Shown here: positions 1 through 5,381 of the stretch, in pieces
How the letters are laid out: each line of letters opens with the position of its first letter
Position numbering within the stretch: the first letter of the stretch is position 1
Assembly (NCBI GenBank): GCA_937897005.1
Contig: CALCOQ010000198.1
Coordinates: 1-5,381 of the forward strand
DNA: 5,381 bases
Origin: an uncultured euryarchaeote
GTDB taxonomy: Archaea; Thermoplasmatota; Poseidoniia; Poseidoniales; Poseidoniaceae
Direction of reading: 5' to 3'
Position numbers and translations under genes: made by a program
The notes under the pieces: generated by a model
Database searches by the model: none
What the model was told of the DNA's origin: nothing
The model's input: only the letters and a program-made list of their open reading frames with translations

Positions 1-52
1 AGTCACTCATACCCAAATTCTCGGCAGACCACGTCAACTTGACCTCGCGCAT
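1..52 (-). CDS. Possible 5' end of a divergent gene (partial, very tentative)
   Basis: On the minus strand an ATG at 52-50 opens a frame that stays open to the window edge and reads MREVKLTWSAENLGMSD, a plausible protein start. A second in-frame ATG lies at 10-8. No clear Shine-Dalgarno precedes either, so a leaderless message would be needed. If real, the gene is divergent from the ABC operon, with about 100 bp between the starts. The same bases are also open on the + strand from 3 to a TGA at 78-80 and could instead be the tail of an upstream + strand gene. Seventeen codons cannot separate these choices, and no function can be assigned. Confidence 0.25.
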   Translation of the reverse strand, partial: MREVKLTWSAENLGMSD

Positions 53-153
53 GTATACTGATTGGTGGTATCTGTCTTGACCCTGCCTATCAAATTGTAA
101 GGAGAAGAGTTCAAGCACATCCAATCCACGGCTCATCATAGGAAGGATGATTC
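53..153. promoter_or_regulatory. Upstream region of the ABC operon
   Basis: This stretch must hold the promoter of the ABC operon if transcription starts locally. The most A+T-rich stretch is around 90-101 (tatcaaattgtaa) and would be the best guess for an archaeal TATA element. A TATACT at 54-59 also resembles a core promoter element. Neither has a convincing second element at the right distance. No terminator-like T-run, RNA gene or strong inverted repeat is visible. Confidence 0.2.
141..146 (+). promoter_or_regulatory. Ribosome binding site of the ABC ATPase gene
   Basis: GGAAGG lies 7 bases before the ATG at 154, a normal Shine-Dalgarno spacing. It supports 154 as the start. The protein from this ATG begins directly with the first beta strand of the ABC fold, as expected for the family. 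Confidence 0.6.
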
Positions 154-936
154 ATGGCTTTGATCGAGTTGAAAGGAATAACGAGAATCTACGGGGAAGG
201 AGAAACTGAGGTCAGGGCTCTGAATGGAATCGATCTATCAATTGAGAGAGGAGAGATCATTGCATTAATGGGACCATCGGGCTCTGGAAAGACCACGCTC
301 TTGAACATCATTGCTGCATTGGATGTACCCACAGAAGGTGAATATTTATTCGAATCTCAAGAAGTTCCGAAAGAAAATGTCGAATCAATGACCACTTTTC
401 GAAGAGAGAATATCGGTTATATCTTCCAATTCTTCAATCTGCTTGGGGACCTGACTGCACTTGAGAACGTCTTGTTGGTACAGGAACTTGCAGGCGTACG
501 GGACAAGGAACTTGCCATCTCCCAACTCAAGGAAGTTGGGCTTGAAGGACTTGAAGACCGCTTTCCAGCCCAGATGAGCGGGGGGCAACGTCAAAGGGTC
601 GCTATCGCTCGTTCTCTGGCCAAGAAACCAAACATAATACTGGGGGATGAACTGACTGGTAACCTGGACTCTGAAACCTCAAGTCAGGTGATGGATTCAT
701 TGATTGATACCTGTAGAGACGGAGACCTGACCACCATATTCGTGACGCACGACACTTCACTGACTCGCTTCGCAACCCGAGTCATCAATCTTGACAGTGG
801 ACGTGTGGTCTCTGATGAACCGGGGGGTCTTGCAACAATATCTGGTCAAGCGCGTAGTGCTGCCAAGGATATCGCCAAAGGCGCCAAGAACATTGTCGAA
901 TCGATCAAGGATGCTGCTAAGGACTTCATTGGGTGA
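154..936 (+). CDS. ABC transporter ATP-binding protein, MacB/LolD/FtsE type
   Basis: Cytoplasmic ATPase (260 aa) that powers the permease encoded next to it. All nucleotide-binding motifs are visible: the aromatic stacking Tyr13 of the A-loop, Walker A GPSGSGKTT at 40-48, Q-loop Gln92, signature MSGGQ at 141-145, Walker B IILGDE ending in catalytic Glu166, D-loop NLD at 170-172 and H-loop His199. The block GNLDSET after Walker B and the single-domain layout place it in the MacB/LolD/FtsE family (type VII ABC systems) rather than among nutrient importers. Two oddities: the usual Pro after the catalytic Glu is Leu167 (DELTGNLD instead of DEPTGNLD), and the chain continues for about 35 residues beyond the usual end near 224 as an Ala/Lys-rich, probably amphipathic helix (226-260). 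Its TGA forms part of the ribosome binding site of the permease gene, which implies coupled translation. The substrate is not predictable from the ATPase. The family call is firm. Confidence 0.97.
   Translation: MALIELKGITRIYGEGETEVRALNGIDLSIERGEIIALMGPSGSGKTTLLNIIAALDVPTEGEYLFESQEVPKENVESMTTFRRENIGYIFQFFNLLGDLTALENVLLVQELAGVRDKELAISQLKEVGLEGLEDRFPAQMSGGQRQRVAIARSLAKKPNIILGDELTGNLDSETSSQVMDSLIDTCRDGDLTTIFVTHDTSLTRFATRVINLDSGRVVSDEPGGLATISGQARSAAKDIAKGAKNIVESIKDAAKDFIG
932..936 (+). promoter_or_regulatory. GGTGA Shine-Dalgarno overlapping the ATPase stop codon; sets the permease start
   Basis: GGTGA at 932-936 contains the TGA stop of the ATPase gene and lies 4 bases before a GTG at 941. GGTGA pairs with the UCACC part of the 16S rRNA 3' end, for which a 4-base gap is about optimal. 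It favours GTG 941 over ATG 911, TTG 929 and ATG 980 as the permease start. The arrangement implies translational coupling of the two genes. Confidence 0.55.
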
Positions 937-940
937 GTTT

Positions 941-3334
941 GTGAATAAGTTGCTACTTACTCGGCTCAGGCGAAGCCTGATGCGGACCAAGATCAGGGTG
1001 ATTACAGTTACTCTACTGATCACATTGACCGCCTATCTTGGAGTGACGCTGAGTGAATTCTCCCGAAACATGAACAGTGTGTACGATGACTTCTATTCAG
1101 AAACCAATCTTGCCGACTTGATGGTGATTGATGAGCATCAAGATGGTGAGAACTTCACTGCATTATGTGAAGCACACAGCGATTGGAAGTGTGAGAGTAG
1201 ACTATCACTGAGAGGCGAGGCTAACATGACCTCTTTCTGCTCTGCTCGAAAGGTGAAATGTGATTGGATCCAGTCATTATGGCATGGAATGACCGCTAAC
1301 ACGATCACTTCGCTCCATGCTGTCGATGGCTCGATGGAACCGGCTGCTGGAGAGGTGGTCATCGATGCCCATGTCGCCAATTCTCACAATGTGCAGATAG
1401 GCGATGTCATGGAGATAGCCGCAGGAGATGGAATAGTTGAGCTGAGTGTAGTAGGAATCGCTTACAATCCACTACATCTCTGGTACATGCCGGAAGGTTC
1501 GCTGTTCCCGGACAATGAGAATTTCATTGTTGGCTATCTCGATGCCGATACATTGGCAGAAACCGCAGGATTCCAACCTGGTACAATGAATGAACTTCAC
1601 ATCGACCTCCCTGGAACTCCTGATTTTGATATCGCTTCAACCAGCGATGTCGATGAAGGCGAGGAATTGAATCCTCTGAGAGATGGAGTTCTGTCTGATA
1701 TGCGAGAAAATGGAATGGAGGGTGAAGTGATTGATCGCAGCGGAATGAAAAGCCCTGAGATGCTCCGCATCGACCTTGAGGGTTCCCAGAAATCCACTCC
1801 TTTCGTCCTCGTATTGTTATTGGTCATCAGCGGTCTGGTCATTGCCGTTTCAATAGACCGTTTGGTCAAGAGTCAAGCCCGAGAAATCGCCGTACTCAGA
1901 ACAATCGGCACCTCAGGAAAAGACATTCGTAACGTCTACATGCTGGTTCCTTTGGTGTTGGGGATACCCGGGTTGGCTCTTGGGATATTGATGGGAGTTT
2001 CACCGATAGGTACCAAAGCATTCACCGAATTCTACTTCTCCTTCTTCGACATGCCTATCGTCACTGTTCATCATTATCTGGACCTGATAATGATGATTGG
2101 TGCAGGATCATTACTCTTGATATTCCTGTTCGGGATCCGACCTGCTATTCGTGCCTCTAGATTACAACCTCTGGATGTGTTTGGCCAATCAAGTGAGAAG
2201 GCACCAGGGCGTCTGTTGACCAAGGCCACACGTTCTCTTTCCCCGGGATTCGGATTTGCATTGAGGTCGACCTTCCGAAAGCCTGGACGATTGATGGTGA
2301 CATTGCTCGCACTTTCACTTTCGATGGTGATTCTTGGAGGGATGATGATGATGATGGCGGTATTCACCAATGTCTTCGAAGAAGGACTTGATGAACAGGT
2401 CAATTGGGAGGCACAGGCGATGATATGGCCCGATAATGGTGATGCTGCAGCAAGTTGGGCGCAGAACAATTCCTCAGCATATGAGATGTTCATCGTAGAT
2501 CAAGGAAACAAAGTGGGCGAGGACCGGACGTTCTCATTGTATGGACTGGATGAAATCACCACTGAGGACAACAAGATGTTGAGGGTGAATCTCGTAGATG
2601 GCTCATTACCAGTAACGGGATCGACTCCTCCTCAAGTCTTGATCGATGAAGGGATGTCGATTCTTCTGGAATGGGAATTGGGCGAGGTAGTGAAGTTTGA
2701 GAACGGTGCTTCGGTGATAGAGGTGAAGATAACGGGAATCATTCAGGAGATTGAACGCATGATGGTCTTCAATCGTTCAGATCTGAGTGATATCGTTGAC
2801 TACGAAGCAAATGGGGTACGCATGACATTCTCAGAAGGCCAATCTGTTGATGATGGGTTGCGAGAAATTTCGATAATGATAGTCGAAAAAGAAACACTGA
2901 TCAAAGGCTTCAACACAGTGCTTCAGCAACAAGAAGGAGCCATGCAGTCAATGTACGCCATTGGAGGGTTACTTGCGATAGCGGTACTTTTCAACACCTT
3001 GTTGATGAATCTGGCAGAACGGGATACAGAACTGGCTACGTTGCGCGTTCTTGGAGCAAGTCGTATGCGTCTAGCACTAATTCTGACTGTCGAGCATTCA
3101 TTCATTGGGCTGATAGGAGGGGTCGCAGGAGTGATTGCAAGCATCGCGATGATGGGCGTATTTGCATCGATGATGACCACTTGGGAATTCTATATACCGA
3201 TGGCTATAGACTATATTGTATCTCTAGAAGTAATAGCTTTCGTGCTGATAGCCTCTCTGCTGACCACACCTATCGGAATCTGGAGAATCGGTCGAATGGA
3301 CCTCCTTGAAGTTGTTTCTAGACACGAAAGATGA
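941..3334 (+). CDS. FtsX/MacB-type ABC permease, two FtsX units (8 predicted membrane segments)
   Basis: Membrane component of the ABC system, 797 aa from the GTG start; it partners with the ATPase just upstream. A short Arg-rich cytoplasmic N-terminus (RLRRSLMRTKIR, 8-19) precedes TM1 (about 18-37). A large extracytoplasmic MacB_PCD-like domain follows (about 38-285), then three segments near 287-306, 333-355 and 380-400. A second unit has TM5 (about 451-475), a smaller outer domain (about 476-668), and three segments near 671-690, 712-740 and 762-780. Each unit carries the FtsX-family coupling motif after its first core helix: EIAVLRTIGTS from 315 and ELATLRVLGAS from 697. Two units in one chain means the protein may work as a monomer with two ATPases, whereas MacB and FtsX dimerise. 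All four cysteines (76, 84, 100, 107) sit in the first outer domain. Sequons at N71, N95, N509/N510 and N611 all fall in outer domains. The open frame reaches back to 791, but that part overlaps the ATPase gene and lacks family features. Substrate unknown; a role in lipid/lipoprotein handling or envelope mechanotransmission is inference from the family. Confidence 0.93.
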   Translation: MNKLLLTRLRRSLMRTKIRVITVTLLITLTAYLGVTLSEFSRNMNSVYDDFYSETNLADLMVIDEHQDGENFTALCEAHSDWKCESRLSLRGEANMTSFCSARKVKCDWIQSLWHGMTANTITSLHAVDGSMEPAAGEVVIDAHVANSHNVQIGDVMEIAAGDGIVELSVVGIAYNPLHLWYMPEGSLFPDNENFIVGYLDADTLAETAGFQPGTMNELHIDLPGTPDFDIASTSDVDEGEELNPLRDGVLSDMRENGMEGEVIDRSGMKSPEMLRIDLEGSQKSTPFVLVLLLVISGLVIAVSIDRLVKSQAREIAVLRTIGTSGKDIRNVYMLVPLVLGIPGLALGILMGVSPIGTKAFTEFYFSFFDMPIVTVHHYLDLIMMIGAGSLLLIFLFGIRPAIRASRLQPLDVFGQSSEKAPGRLLTKATRSLSPGFGFALRSTFRKPGRLMVTLLALSLSMVILGGMMMMMAVFTNVFEEGLDEQVNWEAQAMIWPDNGDAAASWAQNNSSAYEMFIVDQGNKVGEDRTFSLYGLDEITTEDNKMLRVNLVDGSLPVTGSTPPQVLIDEGMSILLEWELGEVVKFENGASVIEVKITGIIQEIERMMVFNRSDLSDIVDYEANGVRMTFSEGQSVDDGLREISIMIVEKETLIKGFNTVLQQQEGAMQSMYAIGGLLAIAVLFNTLLMNLAERDTELATLRVLGASRMRLALILTVEHSFIGLIGGVAGVIASIAMMGVFASMMTTWEFYIPMAIDYIVSLEVIAFVLIASLLTTPIGIWRIGRMDLLEVVSRHER
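2342..2356 (+). repeat. (ATG)5 microsatellite within the permease gene
   Basis: Five consecutive ATG triplets encode Met468-Met472 in the fifth predicted membrane segment of the permease. The repeat is in frame, so gain or loss of a unit would change the helix by one residue without a frameshift. Confidence 0.9.
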
Positions 3335-3377
3335 GACTGAAACTCCACATTGGATGAATCATTCATTCCGGAGGTAG

Positions 3378-3387
3378 GTATTACTAG
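3378..3387 (+). promoter_or_regulatory. Possible TATA-like element before the coiled-coil gene
   Basis: The A+T-rich stretch gtattactag is centred roughly 28 bases before the ATG at 3411. This is about where an archaeal TATA box would lie for a leaderless transcript starting at or just before that ATG. The match to the TTTATATA consensus is weak. The third gene could equally be read through from the ABC genes, since no terminator is visible after 3334. Confidence 0.2.
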
Positions 3388-3392
3388 GTCCT

Positions 3393-3409
3393 GACTCCCG
3401 TAGGGAGTC
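3393..3409 (+). promoter_or_regulatory. Perfect 7-bp inverted repeat with 3-base loop directly before the start codon
   Basis: GACTCCC (3393-3399), loop GTA, and GGGAGTC (3403-3409) form a perfect hairpin ending one base before ATG 3411. Its right arm contains GGGAG, the only Shine-Dalgarno-like element near this start, though only 3 bases away. As RNA it could hide the ribosome binding site; as DNA it could be an operator just downstream of the TATA-like element. It has no T-run, so it is not an obvious intrinsic terminator. Confidence 0.5.
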
Positions 3410-3410
3410 C

Positions 3411-5381
3411 ATGCCATGGGCTGACTGGACCTTGTTAGGTGCTCTTGGCGGAGGTTTCGCCTACGGTATCGCTACCCTGATTATCAGGGAAAGGTCCCTC
3501 CCATTCATCATTCGTCAGCGCGAGGATTCTATGGATTTCACCTTGCGCGAAGATGAAATGCAAGAAACAGAGGAAGAACTGTCCTTCACCGATGCGCGCA
3601 AAGAATTCGAAAAGCGCCTAGCGGGAATCCTGGACTCCCGAGAGATACACGCCGATGCGATGCGTAAGAAGGCTTCAGAAGAGCGCCTCGCTGCCGAAAA
3701 AGAAGAATTGGAGATGCAAAGAAGGCATGAGGAAGAGATGAAGGATGCCATCGCTCATGATGAATTGAAACGCCAGATGCAAGAGCAGGAATACGAAGCC
3801 CAGAAAGCAAGAGAAAAGGCTGAGTTGGAAGCTTTCCAGGAGCGCATGGAACGGCAACGAAAGGAAGAGGAAGAACGCCTCTTGAAACTTGAGCAAGAGG
3901 AACATCAGGCAGCGCTTGAACAGGAACGATTGCGTCAGGAACAGATGCTGGCAATGGAGGCACAACGACAATTTGAGATCAATGATCAGAACGACTCCGA
4001 AATCGAAGCGGTCGAGGCCGATGACAAGACCAAGAAGGATCTGGAACAACGACTGAACAGAGAAGGAGCAAAGACTGGAGAAGTTCAACTCTCTCTCATG
4101 TGGAATGACAGAAATGACCTCGATCTGCATGTGGTCTGCCCCAGTGGTGAAAGAATGCATGGTGGAAACAAGGTCTCGAAATGCGGTGGAGAACTCGATG
4201 TCGATATGAATGTGAGAGCCGAATCAAAAAAGCCGATCGAAAACGTGTTCTGGGAAGAAAACGCTCCAGCGGGGAACTACAAGGCATTCGTCCATTTCTA
4301 TAGGCATCACAAGAAACGCCGAACAAGAAGCACCACCACCTACAAATTGATCGTCAATGCTGGCGGTGAAATCAAAGAATACAGCGACACAATAACCTTT
4401 GGAGACCCAATAAAACTAGTTGCTGAATTCACCATGCCGGAGATTCAAGAAAGAGCCGGATTCAAGCAACAGATGGAAGAGAAGATCTCTGAGGTCAATG
4501 CACAGATAGGCGCTGCTTCAACAATTGAAGAATATCGAGCGATCTCACTTGAAGAGATTCCTGAAGTCGTGGCGGAAGAACTCATGCAGAAGATCACCAT
4601 GAATATCGAACATCTGGAAGTGGATACTGCTAGAGAAGAACAAGAGCGAAGATTCGAGGATACCAAACAAACCATCATGCTGTCAACAGACTCAGAAGAG
4701 CTTGAGAATCTAGACCTTTCAGGTTTCAATGAATATGAGGCCTCAAGACTCAATGCCTTGATGGAGCAGAATCTTGAGGTCCAAAGAGCAGAGAAATTCA
4801 ATCAATTGATGCGTGAAATCATCATGGCAGAGGATTTCAATCAAGTGGATTCGATCAGAATAGTTGGAGTAAATGAGGAGCAACGTTCATCTCTGGAAGA
4901 AGCCAAGGAAGAAGCATTTGAACGATTCCATGACCAGATGTATGCATTTCATTGGGATAGCATTGAAGCCGCTCAAACGGAACAAGAACTCGAAGCCATC
5001 GAATTCAGAGGAGTCAGCGAGTTGCAGTTGCAGAGCCTTGCAGAACACAGGGAGAATCGAGCGTCAGCATTGGCCCCTGCTGAAGAGATTCTCGAAATCC
5101 AAAGCGAATTGGTGGGGGATGATCCATTGGATGAAGAGCCAGTGTTGGGAGAGGAACCTCAGGAGATGCCTGATAAGCCGCTGAGAACAATGATTCCACA
5201 GGCACAACCCGAACTCATGGAAGAACCCGCAATCGAGGAAGTTGAATTGGATGAGGAAGCGGAAGAGGAGATTGAAGAGCCGGTGTTGGGAGAGGAACCT
5301 CAGGAGATGCCTGATAAGCCGCTGAGAACAATGATTCCACAGGCACAACCCGAACTCATGGAAGAACCCGCAATCGAGGAA
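3411..5381 (+). CDS. Membrane-anchored coiled-coil protein with DUF2135/YfaP-like domain and C-terminal repeats (3' partial)
   Basis: No stop occurs before the window end, so at least 657 residues are encoded. Order of parts: one membrane helix at about 7-25 (Gly-rich, after MPWADW); a long Glu/Arg/Lys/Gln coiled coil at about 59-190; an acidic linker; a beta-rich domain at about 221-342 with WNDRNDLDLHVVCPSGE, GGELDVD and ENVFWEENAPAGNYKAFVHFY, which I recognise as DUF2135 (YfaP family; function poorly known); four helical repeats at 359-554; and an acidic Pro-rich tail from about 565. Arg26, 28, 35 and 37 follow the helix while the N-terminus has none, so the positive-inside rule puts the bulk in the cytoplasm. 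The only cysteines are 243 and 258, both in the DUF2135-like domain. ATG 3411 is the only start that keeps the membrane helix intact, and a stop lies upstream at 3375. It follows the permease gene by 76 bp and may be a scaffold or partner of the ABC complex, which is inference. No enzyme motif is visible. Confidence 0.85.
   Translation, partial: MPWADWTLLGALGGGFAYGIATLIIRERSLPFIIRQREDSMDFTLREDEMQETEEELSFTDARKEFEKRLAGILDSREIHADAMRKKASEERLAAEKEELEMQRRHEEEMKDAIAHDELKRQMQEQEYEAQKAREKAELEAFQERMERQRKEEEERLLKLEQEEHQAALEQERLRQEQMLAMEAQRQFEINDQNDSEIEAVEADDKTKKDLEQRLNREGAKTGEVQLSLMWNDRNDLDLHVVCPSGERMHGGNKVSKCGGELDVDMNVRAESKKPIENVFWEENAPAGNYKAFVHFYRHHKKRRTRSTTTYKLIVNAGGEIKEYSDTITFGDPIKLVAEFTMPEIQERAGFKQQMEEKISEVNAQIGAASTIEEYRAISLEEIPEVVAEELMQKITMNIEHLEVDTAREEQERRFEDTKQTIMLSTDSEELENLDLSGFNEYEASRLNALMEQNLEVQRAEKFNQLMREIIMAEDFNQVDSIRIVGVNEEQRSSLEEAKEEAFERFHDQMYAFHWDSIEAAQTEQELEAIEFRGVSELQLQSLAEHRENRASALAPAEEILEIQSELVGDDPLDEEPVLGEEPQEMPDKPLRTMIPQAQPELMEEPAIEEVELDEEAEEEIEEPVLGEEPQEMPDKPLRTMIPQAQPELMEEPAIEE
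4071..4436 (+). other. DUF2135/YfaP-like beta domain within the coiled-coil protein
   Basis: Residues 221-342 alternate as short beta strands and carry the pattern W-N-D-x2-D-L-D-L-H-V-V-x-P-S-G-E, then G-G-x-L-D-V-D and P-A-G-N-Y. In my knowledge of the family these are the hallmarks of DUF2135, best known from E. coli YfaP and vWA-associated proteins. The Asp-rich DLDLH start could bind a metal, but that is speculation. Cys243 and Cys258 are 14 residues apart on either side of the first hairpin. A profile search would settle the assignment. Confidence 0.6.
4485..5072 (+). repeat. Four diverged helical protein repeats (48-56 residues each)
   Basis: Residues 359-554 hold four copies aligned by hydrophobic positions: I359/F415/F463/Y511; I366/I422/I470/I518; A369/S425/A473/A521; Y375/L431/V479/L527; I378/L434/I482/I530; L380/L436/I484/F532; I383/F439/V487/V535; L391/L447/L495/L543. 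Spacing inside each copy is identical; the distance between copies is 56, 48 and 48. A Gly precedes the last short strand or turn in copies 2-4 (G438, G486, G534). The DNA is well diverged, so these repeats are old, unlike the tail repeat. I do not recognise the family; small helical bundles of the GA-module kind are a possible analogy. Confidence 0.7.
5133..5381 (+). repeat. 141-bp in-frame tandem repeat (47-residue acidic Pro-rich unit), truncated by window end
   Basis: Copy 1 is 5133-5273 and copy 2 starts at 5274; 108 bases of copy 2 are visible. They differ only at 5141 (A) versus 5282 (G), a synonymous change in a Pro codon. The 47-residue unit has 16 Glu, 2 Asp and 7 Pro against only one Lys and one Arg, so it is probably disordered. 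It starts EEPVLGEEPQEMPDKPLRTM. Near identity at synonymous sites points to very recent duplication or ongoing homogenisation. More copies may follow beyond the window. Confidence 0.95.

Noticed and set aside
39..59. TTGACC and TATACT as a bacterial sigma-70 promoter
   Set aside because: The spacer is only 9 bases instead of about 17, and the host is probably not bacterial.
791..940. Upstream extension of the permease open frame to ATG 791
   Set aside because: It overlaps 146 bases of the ATPase gene and adds 50 residues with no family features. The GTG at 941 has a well-placed GGTGA.
2074..2493. 139-codon minus-strand open frame within the permease
   Set aside because: It is antisense to conserved FtsX core segments and has no recognisable domain.
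3354..3366. Short palindrome ATGAAT-C-ATTCAT in the gap after the permease gene
   Set aside because: Only 6 bp per arm, weak A+T pairs and no T-run; it may be chance. It does not qualify as a terminator.
3675..4160. 161-codon minus-strand open frame, rich in Leu, Phe and Ser, opposite the coiled coil
   Set aside because: Glu/Lys/Gln-rich coding sequence read antisense gives Leu/Phe/Ser-rich frames with few stops. The + frame has coherent domains and continues far beyond on both sides.
5064..5348. Minus-strand open frame over the tandem repeat
   Set aside because: Its internal repetition simply mirrors the 141-bp repeat of the + strand gene.
5133..5381. CRISPR array or mobile-element terminal repeat
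   Set aside because: The repeat is in frame, contiguous without variable spacers, and encodes a continuous acidic Pro-rich protein tail.

Overview
The window holds three genes, all on the + strand, in a tight head-to-tail row: an ABC-transporter ATPase (154-936), a long two-unit FtsX/MacB-type permease (941-3334), and a membrane-anchored coiled-coil protein that runs off the right end (3411-5381, 657 codons with no stop). G+C looks moderate. The start of the permease is set by a GGTGA element, complementary to the ACCUCCU-type 3' end of 16S rRNA, which overlaps the stop codon of the ATPase gene. This element, possible leaderless-type spacing elsewhere, N-glycosylation sequons in the predicted outer domains and the absence of any good sigma-70 promoter suggest an archaeon. 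An uncultured marine euryarchaeon (Marine Group II/III-like) is my guess, not a demonstrated assignment; a bacterium is not excluded.

Region by region: 1-153 is non-coding for the + genes and may contain the first 17 codons of a divergent gene. The ATPase has every canonical ABC motif, a Leu in place of the usual Pro after the Walker B glutamate, and an extra Ala/Lys-rich C-terminal helix. The permease has eight predicted membrane segments, two large extracytoplasmic domains, and all four of its cysteines packed into 32 residues of the first of these domains. The 76-bp gap 3335-3410 carries a perfect 7-bp stem hairpin directly before the next ATG and a weak TATA-like stretch.

The third protein is the least ordinary part. 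In order it has a single N-terminal membrane helix, about 130 residues of charged coiled coil, one beta-rich domain that I recognise as DUF2135/YfaP-like, four diverged helical repeats of 48-56 residues with rigidly conserved hydrophobic spacing, and an acidic proline-rich tail made of a 141-bp (47-codon) tandem repeat whose two visible copies differ at a single synonymous base in 108. The window ends inside the second copy, so the true length and copy number are unknown.

Together the ATPase and permease should form a type VII (MacB/LolCDE/FtsEX-like) ABC complex, which typically couples ATP hydrolysis in the cytoplasm to movement of outer domains rather than classical transmembrane transport. 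The coiled-coil protein may be its partner, in loose analogy to coiled-coil partners of bacterial FtsEX. However, the charges flanking its membrane helix predict that the bulk lies in the cytoplasm, so partnership is a hypothesis based on gene order only.
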